From: Siphonodentalium dalli
Lineage: Eukaryota > Mollusca > Scaphopoda > Gadilida > Siphonodentaliidae
Assembly: GCA_032622095.1 (NCBI GenBank)
Contig: CP136061.1
Span: 61,569,127 to 61,633,126 of the forward strand
Direction of reading: 5' to 3'
Length of the DNA stretch: 64,000 nucleotides
Below the pieces are notes generated by a model. The model was not told where the DNA came from. It saw only the letters and a program-made list of their open reading frames with translations, and did not search any database. Position 1 is the stretch's first letter. Every line of letters starts with the position of its first letter. The position numbers and the translations under genes are program-made. Positions 10,101-25,100 of the stretch are shown in pieces.

Positions 10101-13100
10101 AATTTTTACCTTGACCTTGTAAGCCAGTGCATTCCCTAATATAATTATGGTTTATTATTCATTTGGATGGGTGTTCATAAAATGTAAGCAGATGACAGAC
10201 AGCCAAAACATAATACCAGTGGAAGGGGACTCATATTCATTGGTGGGCAATGTTCAGATAATAAGTTCAACAAATGGCCTGTGGTCATTTGTTGAACTTA
10301 TTACCTGAACATTTCCTAAGGGATAACTACTCGTCGATGAGTGTTTAGTATAGAAAGGGTTAAGCAGCACCATGTTAAAAGATTATTTAACATTTTATTT
10401 GCATATATAAGAGAATGCATTGTCCTAACAATACTTAACTTGATTATGTAAGCCAGTGCATTCTCTTATATATGCGAGGCTCCGTATGGGAGACAATACA
10501 TATATAAGAGAATGCATTAACACATGTTTTTTGGCAAAATTTCAGGAAGCTCCAGTCATAGAAGGGTTAAATTCCCCCAAATTCAGGTCGTCAATGCCCA
10601 AAATACATGTCGTTAATGCCCAAAATACAGAAATGTGCTTAAAATAAAAATAATAATTCACATTTTACGTCACATATTCTGATTAAATTTGACTGAGAAT
10701 GGTTGAAATAATTTCTGTTGTAATCATTGACATAAAAGCAAGCATTCTCTGGAGTCCGGAAACTGATGTAACCCGCTACAAACTCTTCTGTATGTGACAG
10801 TAAAAATGGTTTGTCCCGGTTTCTATTTTCTATTTCTATTTTCCCAATTAATTTCATCTGCGCGTTTACATGAATGGATACATTTTAAGTTCGTGGTTGC
10901 CCCAGATTGTATGGTAAATCCCACAATAAAGCATATATAATAGAAACATACTGAGACCGGTGTTAGCAGAGATAAAAAAATATCATCTTTTCTGTCACAA
11001 ACGATGATAATCCCACTGACACTCATGCAAGTTAAAGATACGGGCGGCGTTGGCGGTGGGTATGCTGTTAAAATATTCAGCTCCGTCAAAAACTGCCATA
11101 AACAGAAAGAGTAGTAAAATATAGACAGACTTTGTTCTTATCCCAATCAAAAATATGGCGTAAATAGTATGTTATTGTCAAATGTTTTTCCTTTGTTATG
11201 TAAACAAAAGCAAAAAACCTTGCTTTTGTTTAGATCCAGATAAGGTAAACGTAACGAGCGTTATTTGTTACTGTTTTCCTGATATGGAAATAATAATAAA
11301 GAGCGTTTATATCAATTGTGTGTCATTAACCGATAGAATTGCGCTGTGTTATGTAAACAGAAGCAAAACTTCTGTAACACGAGCAGGTTATTGTTTACGT
11401 ACACCATCGTACTTATTGACGACAATATACTATTTACGTGCTGATTATGTTTGACATATGAACAAAACTATATATATTTTAATATTCCTTCTGTTGATGG
11501 CGATTTGAACAAATATGAATATTTCTGCAACAAATGCCGCCCGTGCCTTTAAACAGCCAGCCTTATTTTCTGAACATTTCCTAAGGGATAACTACTCGTC
11601 AATGAGTATTTAGTATAGAATGGGATAAGCAGCACCATGTTAACAGATTATTTATTTGTTGTAATAAATAATTAATAATTCCATTTTTCCAGCTGTCAGT
11701 GGCTTTAAGGAATATATCAGATGTTGGCAGTAGCAGAGACAAAATTTTATCCTATGGAATAATTCCCAACCTATGTCAGGTGATCGACACATATTCTAAT
11801 GACAGTGACCTTATGCTCAACATCTCGAGAATTTTAAGGTAAATTTATCTCCACTCTTCCTGCTCAGTATTCTCTCATCTCTGGGTAAAGCTATGGCTAG
11901 TCTGTTTAATCATTTCTCTACTAAAGGACTACTACTACTATTCAGTTGAAGCAAGCCTGAGTTTAGTGTTCCTGTCATTTGCAGAATGAGGTACCCAGAG
12001 GGTGAATTTTGTGATGCTATCCCTAATGGCGGGCTAGTGTCACCAAATTAACCCTCTGGGTACCTCATTCTGCATGGCGTCATCTGCTATAGGAGACATA
12101 GACTCAGATTGAAGTTCCCAAATGGTGAATATTTTGATGTGCACCTATTGGGTGCCTCGATTATGCAACGTGTCATCTACCAATTTGGGTATATAGAGAA
12201 ACTAAACTAACAAAGAAATAGAAACTTTGAAGAAGTTTCTATAGAACTTTGATAATAAAGAAACTTTTCACAGAAGATGAGGCCTAATAGCATCATTAAA
12301 TTCACCCTCTGGCGACCTCATTCTGCAAATGACAGGCACACTTAAATCAGGCTTGGTTGTAATAGTATATTATTCATTTGGAGGGGTTCAGGATAAATGA
12401 GCAGACGATAGAATGACGAGAAGATAATACAAGTGCCGAAGGATTCAACAAATAACCTGTCGTTTGTTGAATTTATTATCTGAACATTTCCTAAGGGAAC
12501 TGATATTTACATATATGTGACCCGCCATATCAAATCCAGTCGGAAGTCGGGATTTTTTTACCCTGTGCCAATGCATTCTCTTATATATGCGAGTCGACCA
12601 TAGGTCGCCTCGCATATATAAGAGAATGCATTGGCTTAACAATTTTTTATCATGTTTTTTAAATAAATGTTTCTTACAATTTTTAGGACATAAAATAAAA
12701 AAAACATCCATTACCCTGCAGGGAGCCCCACACATATATAGAAGCACATAGAAGAGTGTCGTCTGTTCATGTTTGTCTGGTGCTCTGTATGGGTGAAATT
12801 ATAAAATTGTTAAAGAATACAAGAACAAATTATTAAAATTGTAAAAAATTGTTAGGCCAATGCATTCTCTTATATATGCGAGGCGACCTATGGTCGACTC
12901 GCATATATAAGAGAATGCATTGGCACAGGGTAAAAAAATCCCGACTTCCGACTGGTTTTGATATGGCGGGTCACATATTACTGATTATTGGTTCATATTC
13001 TGTTATTTGTATAAACACTAATAAATACTATGATTCTGTCACATATTAACTACACCAGGAATGTGCTCCATAGTTGGAAACAATTTATTAAGTCATCTTG

Positions 13101-16100
13101 GATAATCCCTGTTTCCCTAGAAGTAAAATCTGAATCACAGACGTAAATCTGATAAGATTATTGTCCAACCACTCAACACCCTTGTGTTACCAGCAGTGGT
13201 CTATTGGGTGCCACCATGACAAATATACATTAATATTTTTAAACTCGAGCCCTGTATATTGGTCAAAGCCGGCACATGCACAAAACAAAAAGAAAAAGCA
13301 TGTGTTTTTATATCTGGTAAACCAACCACCTGGGTTTGAACGGGAAGAATTTTTACAGTCGGTCTTTCCATTTTAACTGCCCATTCTCATGCAAAAAGTA
13401 TGAGATATCTCGTTAATTGGCATATCAACGTGTTATCACGAGTAACATCTCATAACAGTGACACTCTATAATCCCGACGTCATGATGTACACTGCCGGCA
13501 ATGTTTTTACTCTATTCTTTGCCTCAATTTTGTTCTATTCATTTCTCTTTGCTTGTTTTTACGTTTTTGTTATATTTCTTACCTGCATTTTGTTCCATTC
13601 TTTTTTAATCAATAGTACCAATGACAGTGAAATAATTAGCTAATTGACTAAATTTAAACTGATTTAATGACATTTCAAATTTAATATATATCTTCACATT
13701 ATGGCAATAAAGCGGTTATAGCCTGCAGTTTCACACCATTCAAAAAGGACAGTTTGATGACAATTTTCAGAAAGGCCTCAGCGTCAACTGATGAAGGTGT
13801 TGAGTCGGGCAAGTTTATTTTACCTTGGACAAACCTGGTAGTTCTATAAATAACTGGTAATTGCAATGATCACGTTTTCACAAAATCGTTGACTCAATTA
13901 AAGATCATTAGAGCATTGAGGCACAATAAAGTCTATGGCAGACCAAAGCCTTCACCAATTTGGTTGAGTTGTCGGCATTGAAATTTACTAGAACACCTCA
14001 TATGGTACTCATGCAATAACAAATTTCATTATGCTTCATTTCAGTAAAATAACTCAGCATTCAGATTGTTGCCAAGCGCTGGTGGAGCAACACAGCTGTT
14101 ATAGGTCATTTCTGCTGTTGATAAATTCTCATCGAGATAAAGTTGTGAGTATATGAAGTTCATGATATATGCAGTCCCACACATGGGTGGCGGCTAACCA
14201 TTTAATGAACTGATATTATATTTTAACAATTAGATACATTTTGTAACGATGCTATTCTAAATTGTTATTCTTTCGATATTATTGGCTTATATCTCATACA
14301 GGAATATTTCTTTGGATTGACTAGTTTTGTAACATACTAATATGAATTTGTATACCATACTTGATTCTCTTTGGAAAATCTTTACTTGAAAACTATTTTC
14401 AACATGTAAATTTTTATGTTTTAATCGCAAAGACAATTTTCTGCGAAATTTATCAAATACTGTATTTCCAAAACTCCCCTTCACTGACAATGAACTGGGG
14501 CCAGGCAAACCACTGTAAAACCCCATATATTAGTTTAGGGGAAAATATGGAATCTGGAATCAGAAGCCAATTACTAGCCATGGCTCGATGGCAGACCCCA
14601 TTATGTGCTTCAGAAATTTTCTGCGTGATTTGTAAACACTAATCATATGGATATATTTATCTATCTATGTTTTAAATTAGATCTGTCCTGTTTGAACATG
14701 ACTCGCAGATTGACCTAACCACGGTGGGGAATCACGTGGTTTTGAGGTTGGTGAGTACCACGCCTACAAAATGGCAGAGGCTGGAGCAAATGCACAAATA
14801 ACATAAACTATGCGGAACTGACACAAAACATAGCTTTTTGACTTTTCCAAACAAATGCTAGTTTATTTTTTAAACAAGTTGATACCTTATTTGTTCGGAA
14901 ATACTCAGTGATTTTATATAACATTCTGACCAAAGTTGCCAGTCAGAGGTGCGTGGAATACACCAGTCCATAATTTTTTCGACTGACAACTTTGGTCAAA
15001 ATTTTAGAGCAAATAAATGTGAATTTGGACACAAATGATGTATCAGCTAGTTTGAAAAATAGTATAGCATCTGCGCGTAGCTGACAAAATACTATGTAAT
15101 ATCTTAGTTCATTACCTTTTTCCTCGTTTCTGGTAATGTTTTCGATCACCTTGGTCATTGAATGCATGGTACTCATCAACTCGAAACCACATGATTCTCC
15201 ACCATGCTAACAATACCAATATCATTCATCACAATAATTATTCATGCTATATCTCACAAGCTTAAATCAACTAACCATGTCAATGATAAAGTGATTACTA
15301 CTAGACTATACTCATTAGCCATCTCATCTTCACTTCTACCGAGACAATAGAACAACTTGGGATATCGGTTGGGATGCAGCTGTATTGGACCGATTCCTGC
15401 CCAGTTGCTCCTAGATAATGGACTTTCATTCAAAAGACATACTACATGTACATGTGGAGCTTGGGCATTCATGTAAACCCCTGAATGTGATTATTCATTT
15501 GACATGCCCTCGATTAATCTGTCTTCAAAATGATGTATCATTTATCGTGATAAAAAAGGTATAGTAATGATACAATCGTTTAATGTATTATTTACATGCA
15601 TTTTCTGATAGCGCGACAAATATAAATTCTCTGGAAAAGTAAGGCTTTGTTTACTTATAAATCTTGATGCTTTGGCATTAACCTCCTCGCTTCTATGATG
15701 TCCGTAACTATTACGGATGTAAAAGTGCACGCCGTGTGCTATATGGTTCGTAGGTACTACAGACCTACTTCAGCACACTAGCAGTAGGCCGTTATACATA
15801 ACTGGAACTCAGAGATTGGTGCATTGGAATAACTGTATCTCGAGGTTTCAAACTGAATGATGTTCCACGATTGTGAATGATAATAGCCTTTTCATCTGAG
15901 TCAGTTTTATAGTTCTTGTGATATTCCCGTTATATTTTCTCACTGGAAAATGGCAAAAACGTCAACAGCCCAGCACACGTCATCATAACGTCATTTAGCA
16001 ACGAAGATTTGATATATGCATGTTTGACATCATCATGCTAAGGAAAGGCTGCCCTCTTATGTTCATATATGCAAAGCTTCCATTTTACCTAATCGGAAGA

Positions 16101-19100
16101 CATACAAGCAAGATAACTCCCGCCCACGATTCTGGGCATAAAGTCCATTATAGAAGAGTAACGGGATGGGAATCAATCCAAAACAGCATCAACCCAACCG
16201 ATATACCAAGCTGTTGTGGACCAAGAAGACTTGGTCTAGCAAGACAGTTGAGACAAATTATATCCACACCACGTTGTGCCATGCAAATATGTAATTATGT
16301 TGAGCCTTGCTTATCTTTTCAGGATCTTGTTGTACGAGTCTGTTTTATACTAGGCAATATAACGGCGAGGAGTGATGAATCTAGAGAACTGTTGTTTAAC
16401 GAAAACAGAGCAATGGAAACATTGTTATCAATATTAAATCTATACTTAAAGAAAAATGTTAAGGTGAGTAGGGTCTGTATTTTAACTTAACAATACTTTG
16501 TGCAAACTGGGTCTCTATTTTCTGCATTTTTTTTATTGACTCCATAAAATAATTCTAACAACATTATAATTACCATGTGGTCTGCATTGTTCATAGAGCA
16601 CATGAGTGTATTTTGCACTAATCCATGGCTCAAATTCATTTATTTGGTGCATATATTCTGTTGAGTATAAAAGGAGATGGTCCCATAATTCAAAGTAACT
16701 AACAATTCCAAGTTGATTTTTAAAATGCCTGGGTTACACTAAGAGATACAAATAGATAGGAAAAAAAATAGATTTCATACCCCTGCATCCCACACTAAAT
16801 GCAGTTATGGCATACTGTCTGGGATCACAATGGCCAGAATATTCTATTGGCCAATTGTTTGGTCAATTCTGAAATTGATTGGCCATTATTCAGAAACTTC
16901 GGCCAAATTTAAAAACCAAGATATATATGGTCATCGAGAGAACAGAAACAGAAAAAAAACAGAATAGAAAATAATATAAAATAACAAAAAGTAAAGCTAG
17001 AGAATAAACCACTTCTCATGGGCACCATTGAGATTGGCAAAAATAATAGATATAGGTCTAAATAATAAATATGTATCGACTTGTGTGTCAGGGTGTCAGT
17101 CTACAGACTTGTTTACTTTCCTGATTTAGGTGGGAGTCTCCCAAAATTCAGCCCCATCTACCGCACTCCCGATCGGGAAACAGTTTCTCCCAAATTCAGT
17201 AAAATTTAAAGACAAATATATCCTCAACACGTACAGCTTACTGATTTACAATAGCATTCACTAAAAGGCGACAGAAATGCAAAGAAAACAGACTTCGTAA
17301 TTAGCCTGGGGTAATTAATTTCCACCTGATTGTCCAAAGCGTAAATCATGACACCGCTCATTCAATTAACTTATTATATGTGGACACAAAGGTTGATATC
17401 TCATGTAATAACAGAGCGAACCAGATGGATGTAGAAGTCATCACAGTGGGATTAACTGCACATGATTTCATCAGGAATGTTGTGGTATCAAAGACAATTT
17501 CTTCCTTGATGTACGGCAGTTATTTTGTTGTTCAAGTAAACTGTTAATATATTAAAGTTTTGTTATGCTGTGTCCTGCATGATGTTATTTGAGAAAAACT
17601 AGAATGATTTTAGCTTTAAAAATTGTCCCGAATTTGAACCAGATCTCTCAAATTTTGAAGACCAATCTCCCGAAATTGGCACTCCAGAAGACCAATCTCC
17701 CGAAATTGGTACTCCAGAAGACCAATCTCCCGAAATTGGCACTCCAGAAGACAAATCTCCTGAAAGCAGCACTCCAGAAGACCAATCTCCCGAAATTGGC
17801 ACTCCAGAAGACAAATCTCCTGAAAGCAGCACTCCAGAAGACCAATCTCCTGAAATCGGCACTCCAGAAGACCAATCCCAAAATCGGAACTCCAGAAGAC
17901 CAATCTCTCAAAATCGGCACTCCAGAAGACCAATCTCCCTAAATCGGCTCTCCAGAAGACCAATCTCCCAAAATTGGCACTCCAGAAGACCAATCCCAAA
18001 ATCGGAACTCCAGAAGATCAATCTCCCAAAATCGGCACTCCAGAAGACCAATCTCCCTAAATCGGCTCTCCAGAAGGCAAATCTCCTGAAAGCAGCACTC
18101 CAGAAGACCAATCTCCTGAAATTGGCACTCCAGAAGACCAATCCCAAAATCGGAACTCCAGAAGATCAATCTCCCAAAATCGGCACTCCAGAAGACCAAT
18201 CTCCCTAAATCGGCTCTCCAGAAGGCAAATCTCCTGAAATCGGCACTCCAGAAGACCAATATCCCAAAATTGCCACTCCAGAAGACCAATCTCTCAAAAT
18301 CGGCACTCCAGAAGACCAATCTCCTGAAATTGGCACTCCAGAAGTAAACATGTCTTGTGTTTGATTGAAACCACAAAGCAGAAAACTATTGTCAATTAAC
18401 TAAAAAAGGATGCCGTAATAGCAGCTAACCATCATGGTTTTGATAAGTAAAATTGTGTGACTTGTTAACCCTTTGAACCCTGACACCCCACAACGATCGA
18501 CACCCTGACCCGGGGCTCCTCGTGGCATTTTCCTTTAAATTTTATAGTGTCTTGTTGGATGATGTTGGTTATGTTTAATTTGTGACACAGGTATGAAACT
18601 TTACAGGTTTGCCCCCCATGGATCACTGATCATTATAAAATCTGGAGACCTTGCCATGCGGCAACTTCTTGGTAACGGTTGCCAGGCAACTACCCCTAAT
18701 TGACTGGAAAAGGCAATTATAGCATAGAATGTCGTAACTCAATGCCAGTGATTGCGTTTTTGATGACGATAATACCCTAATGTGAAATTTGAGATATACC
18801 CGACAAGAATTTAAGAGTGATCGAACCAAATGAATTATTTAAGGGTAGCAACGGTTGCTAATCGAGTACCACAAATGAATGGATGACACCATTGCACTAA
18901 CCATTAAGTGGTAGTGTTCCCTTAATTTATACAACGTCTAGTCGCATAATGTTGGTTATGTTCAAGAGGGGGCACATGTTTGAAACTGTGCAAGTATGTT
19001 ATGCATGGACCACTGCATGATCATTAAAATATCAGGAGACTTTGCCACCCAATCTCTCCTTAGTTACCAGACAACTACCCGGAATTGGCAGGAAACTGCA

Positions 19101-22100
19101 ATTATGGTGTGTATATATGTCCTATATATAACACCACATTTCGCTTAAAACGCATGTTTTTGTGATTTACAGCCTATGTTCTGCTCATGCAATATATTCC
19201 TACCCGATACTAGCGGGCAAACATTCCATATACACACCCTGACCACCGCCGACATGTATGGGGCCATTTAAACATATATTAGTGGGTCTGTCATGTATAA
19301 GTACGCTATAAACCATTTATTTGGCATTGTGCTGCTCTGCGCATACGCGAATAAATCAACTTGATATGCGATAGGCCCTTCACCATATACATATAATTTA
19401 AACATGCTTTTTATATTTGATATATAACTAGATTATAGACGTTGATATGTTATTGCATCGGATATAGCTATAAACAATAAACACGTGGCGGTCGTTATAA
19501 TGGCCGTTCAGCGGCCGGTATACTGGCCGCTGGGGTATTTGGAGGTTCACGCTGCGGCCGGTTTTCCGGCCGCTGGGGTTCAAAGAGTTAATTGTTATAA
19601 AAAAATACATGAGCGAGCAACTGTTGATTAAATATTAACATGTGTAAGGATTTTTCAGTGACATCTGGTGATTGCTTGTTATAAATTTGAAATTATTTGG
19701 CAAAAAAGTTTGACCAAATGAATTTTTTTTTTTAAATCTGGCAAAATTTGCCACCTAAAGCGCGAAGCATGCTACTGTCACGTCTGCTTGATTATGTGTT
19801 TCTTTAAATTTTATCCTATATTTTCTTCCAGAGTAACCAACGATTATCAAGAAAGGATCACAAAAGCTCATCACATACAGATGAAGAAGAAGATGTGTTG
19901 ATTAAAGTTGTCCGTGTCATAGCTAACCTTGCAATAAATGAGGACGTCGGACCAAGTATTGCAGCACATGAAGATTGTGTTAAATCATTATTGTGTATAT
20001 TAGGTAATCCTAATTAGCTAAATTATTAATTATATTAAGGCTACACAAAATAAATTTTCCATTTCTCAGGCCAGCACATGGTACAGAAACCCCTTGGGTG
20101 CATTTATTACAGTAATGCCCTAAATATTTGACTTCTTAACCACAGCAGAATTATGGGTCATTTTTCAGGATTTAGTCGGAAATATGGCTTGGCTCGGTGA
20201 GAGCTTTCCAAATAATGGCAACATGCCATATTTCCGACTAAATCCTGAAAAATTACCCATAATTCTGCTGTGGTTAAGGAGTCGATTATTTAGGGCATTA
20301 CTGTATGTCATAAAATTTAAATCAGTATAGATTATATTTACGGTACTAAACAAACATGCACGGAAGTAAGATTGAAACCATTTACGGAAATCTGTTAAGG
20401 AAATATTGGCCACAGGCAACTGAAATTAGACAGAAATTAGACTAGCAGATATGGAGGCGAAATGCTTCGTCTCCCAGACATAAAATATAATATGGCGTGT
20501 GCATGCTCTTCAGCATTTTTTGGCCTGAGAAATGGGAAATTGACTTTGAAGCTTTTTATAGAGAATAGAACATGAGAAGAATCAAATGAAAAATGTCCTT
20601 ATCATTGATTCAGTCGTAGCATGTACCGCAAATCTCACCTGCCGAATAATAGTTAAACCTTTCAACCCTGTTCACTAGTGCTGGGACGGTTGTCCGGATA
20701 ACCGGTTATGGTTCGGTTACGCGTGTCAACCGGTTGGAGGAGGCCACAACCGGATAACCGTAATATTGATAACGATCGTACTATCATCGTAGTACTCCGT
20801 GTAAATTTTGCGAAATCATTTACGGAAGTTTAAGTAACGAGAGTAAGCCGCTTAGAAGCGATTTGGACAGTTGATTGTGTATTCATATACCCCACAACAC
20901 ATGCCTGTTTGATCACCGGCGGCTTTTCTAGACATGAAACCAACAACTACACTCTTATCTGTGTCAGTCTGTGAATCACTTGCTACACATTCAATGCCAA
21001 TTTCCTTTGGCGGCATTACATGACGTTCAGGCTGCACGCGCACCGCGGCATACATCAAAGCAATCAAGTCTAGACTTTTACTACGTCATCAATAGCATGT
21101 CTGTTTTCTTGAAACTGCCCCCCCTTGTCATTATACCCCCCGCAACGAAGTTAGGGGGGGGTATACTGGAGTCAGCTCGTCCGTCCGTCGTCCGTCCGTC
21201 GTCTGTCGTCCGTCCGTGGACACAAATTTGTCCGGAGTTTTTCTCAGTCGTTTTATGATCAATTGTCGTGAAACTTGGCACAGATATCAACCACCATGGG
21301 AACCTGTGCACCTGCGATTATGACGTCTGTCGGACTTTTTTTCGTGGAGTTATCCCCCCTTTTTCGACTTAGAAAATTTTCGCAACATGTATACTTTTGT
21401 CCGAGCTTTTATTCCTACATTTTTCGGTCAATTTTTTTAAAACGTGGCACAGATATTTAGTACCATGGGAACTTGTGCACCTGCGATTATGACGTTGGTC
21501 CGACATTTTTTGGTGGTGTTATTCCCCTTTTTCGACTTAGAAATTTTTCGCAACATACATAATTTTGTCCAAGCTTTTATTCCTACATTTTTCGGTCAAT
21601 AGATTTAAGATTCGGGTTATGGTTGTACATCTGCAATGGGAACAGTTATTTTATTATTTTAACTAAATGTTTACTGACATGTGAAACATCTTAGTATTTT
21701 AAAAACAGGGGGGTATCCGTAGTCCCATTGGGACAGTCACACCTCTAGTTACCATTAGTTTGTCTCAAAGCAATGACAGAAGACCTACAAAAACGGAAAT
21801 CGAACGTTTGGGGACATTTAGTCCTAAATTGAAGATGACGGAAAAAAAAGGAAAAAGTAATGGCCGGTATGCAAGGCCTGCCGAACGCGATTCGTTTATT
21901 CTGGATCAACATCCAATATGAAGTCGCAATTCCAGAAAAAACACAGGCCTTCTGGAAGTGGGAAATCAGAGTATATCTAGTGATGTGTTCGATAACTTTA
22001 ATTCCTAAACACTGGCTGGGGCTTGCGTAATGAATCACAACGAATTAATTTTGTTTGAATTTGTTTATTAAATAATTGAAGTAACATCGTGTAGCCACTG

Positions 22101-25100
22101 TGATTAATACATACCTGCCTATACCCAAACACTAGTAAACAGAATACCTACCTTCAGTACCTTGTTTGGGCTAATCGTACCCGGGATATACACAAGGGAG
22201 GAACTATATTTCGTCACTGAAGGTTTTGCAAGCAAACGTTGTTTATGCGGTGCGGAACTCCCGTAAACATCGATATACTAGCGCACCACTAATATATATT
22301 ATATTTTAGTTTGTTTGGGCTCAAAACTGAATTAATTTATACACATTTACAACTATTTGATCGCCGTAACGGGAACGCATTGTACAATCAAGACATCATT
22401 TGTGATCACATGTATATCAATGTTTCTGGGACGCGTAATAAACACTTGTTTTGCCGACATAGTGACCAGTGTATTCAATCTCGTACTTAGGGTAATGCTG
22501 GTCGCGGTTAACCGGTTATGGTTAGGTTAATGCCTGTGGTTAACCGGTTAGGCAAAAACCCCAACCGTCCCAGCACTACTGTTCACCCGCATTCTAATGG
22601 CCATATACCATGGGTTCTCAAGCTGTAGTTACACATTTTTATACGCCGTGTTTAAGCTATTTCATTAATCAAAAGTTTCCATAAACTAGTAACGCCATTC
22701 AAGATTTCTATTTGGTTCTCATTGAAGAACAATAGATTGATATATGATTATATTACACGGTGTGTCAGTGTTCCAATACTACTCGATTGACCATTAAGAT
22801 TTGTATTGAATAAAACAATAGATTGAGCTTTTTTATGTTCTATTTTCAGATACCAAATCAATAGAAACCAGTGAAGAACTAGTCCTTAACACAGTAGCAA
22901 CACTCAACAATTTGTCTTTCTATAATGTCAAAGCAAGTGCACTGATCAGCAACCAACTCGAATTAGCAGGATGTGAGTAAATATCTTAACCCTTTGAACC
23001 CAAGAGACCGGAATACCGGTCCAATCCTTATATTCCTATATCCCGGGAGACTGGAATACCGGTCCAATCCTTATAATCCTATATCCCGGGAGACCGGAAT
23101 ACCGGTCCAATCCTTATATTCCTATATCCCGGAATACCGGTCCTGAAATCATACAATATTTGACACGAAATCACAACACAATAAACGGGAGTTGTACTGA
23201 TGTAACATGTTTACCCATGTGACTTTGACAGACAGACTGATGACAGAGGGTCTGTTTCTTCGCGCATGCACTTTTTATCTTTGGGAAAGGGGAAATATTT
23301 AGTTAGAAATATTATGATCAAATCACATATTAATTAGAATTGTGCTTCTACTTTGCATGAATGAGTCACACGTATGTTCATATCTCTGATTTTAGCAGCG
23401 AAATTGGTGACAGGGGGACTGTTTCTTCACGCATGCACAGAGGTGCATTTTGAGAAATGCCTCTTATCACCATTAGTTTAGTTAGCATTGTAGATTGCTG
23501 CATATATAGTTGAGCATGTATATACGTCCCAGTTAAGAAAATTACGATTTACATCATCAAAAACGCTATATAACGTCAGGCGCCTTGGGTGTGGACCATT
23601 TAACGTTCATGACGTCAGGGTTCAAAGGATTAAAGTCATATTGTGGGCAGATCTCTGGCTTAAATCCACTAAAAATTGACATATCACCTCCATGTCCATC
23701 CAAAAGCTGATATCTGAACCATAATTTATCAGATCTCAATGAAATTTGCTAAACATATTGGCCATCACGATGGTGCACCTGATTCTTTGGTATGTCACAC
23801 TAGGTGGTGTGCCTCATGGGGACATGCATCTAACTGACTGACAGCCCAGCTGTTCTATAGAAATGGTTTTTGTACCCATCCTCATGAATATCTCAACCAT
23901 GCAAGTCTGGAAATATTGTATCTGTCATTTGCAAAATAAGGTTCCCAGGGGTGAATTTAGTGACGCTATCCCACACCATAGGCTAGCGTCACCAAATTCA
24001 CCCTCTGGTGACCTCATTTTGCTTAGGCCTCAACTGCTATGGGAGACCTAGAATCAGATTGAAGTTCCCCAGTTGAAGGGATGTTCACCCATTAGTCACC
24101 TTGATTATGCATGTTATCTTCTGCAAATTAGAGAATATGGAAACTGAACAGAAGGGAAAAAGTAACTAAAAACAATGTTAATTTGAGACTAATCGATTCA
24201 TCTTTAATAATTTCTTTACTAAATGGATTCTCCCATCTGTTATAAAGTATAAATTGGAATGGTCTACTATTAATCTGGAGGGATGTTCAGAAAATATAAG
24301 CAGACAACAGATAATACAAGTCCAGAACTATTTTTGGGAAATGTTCAAGTAATAAGTTCAGCAAACGGACTGTACATTTCCAAAGAGACCGACTTGTCAA
24401 TGATCATTTAGTAAAGAAAGTGTTCAATCTTCATTTGTTATCCTCTTTGTTTCAGCGTTATTGAAGCTGCTATTACCACAAAATATGGATGCTATGCTGG
24501 AAGCTACCAGGGTGTACGGAAATCTAACCAGACACAAATCCGTCCGAGAATACCTTTCCAAAAACAAAGGTTAGCACTAAGCTCTACCAATACTCTTATT
24601 CTCTATTTGGAATGATTTTTATTTGTCAGAGTTGATGACAATGGTTTTAATGTACTTATACCACTGTCAAAGATCGGTTGAAATAATTCAAAGAGTTCCT
24701 AAGAACATAATCATTGTGCTAGTGCTATGCTTTTCAGCTTCGTTTCCAGCAGAACCCATCTCTTTGTGGCAAGGATGGCCATTATGACAGCCATTTTGAT
24801 TCAAACCCAATTTCTCAAATTCCCAAAGGCTGCCGGATTCTTCATAATCGTGCTCTAGACCACAGGAATCCACCGATTATATGCAAAAACTATAATTTGT
24901 GACTTGGCGGTTGGACTACTACCATTTTAAGCAAATACCCATGAGGGATGCTTTGATAAAAAAAATTTCTCCCTCTCAACCTTACATCACATCTCATCCT
25001 TCATGGCTCAGAACAAGTGACTGCAGAAGTAAGCTCAGAAATTCATAGCTGTAACCATTTCTGAGCACATGAACATTCCTTGTATTAAATAATGTAACCA

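Noticed and set aside
16020-16322. 101 codons upstream of the ARMC2 exon in the same open frame
   Set aside because: The protein-like armadillo pattern begins exactly after the AG at 16,322, and phase 0 joining to the previous exon is consistent; the upstream part is read-through intron.
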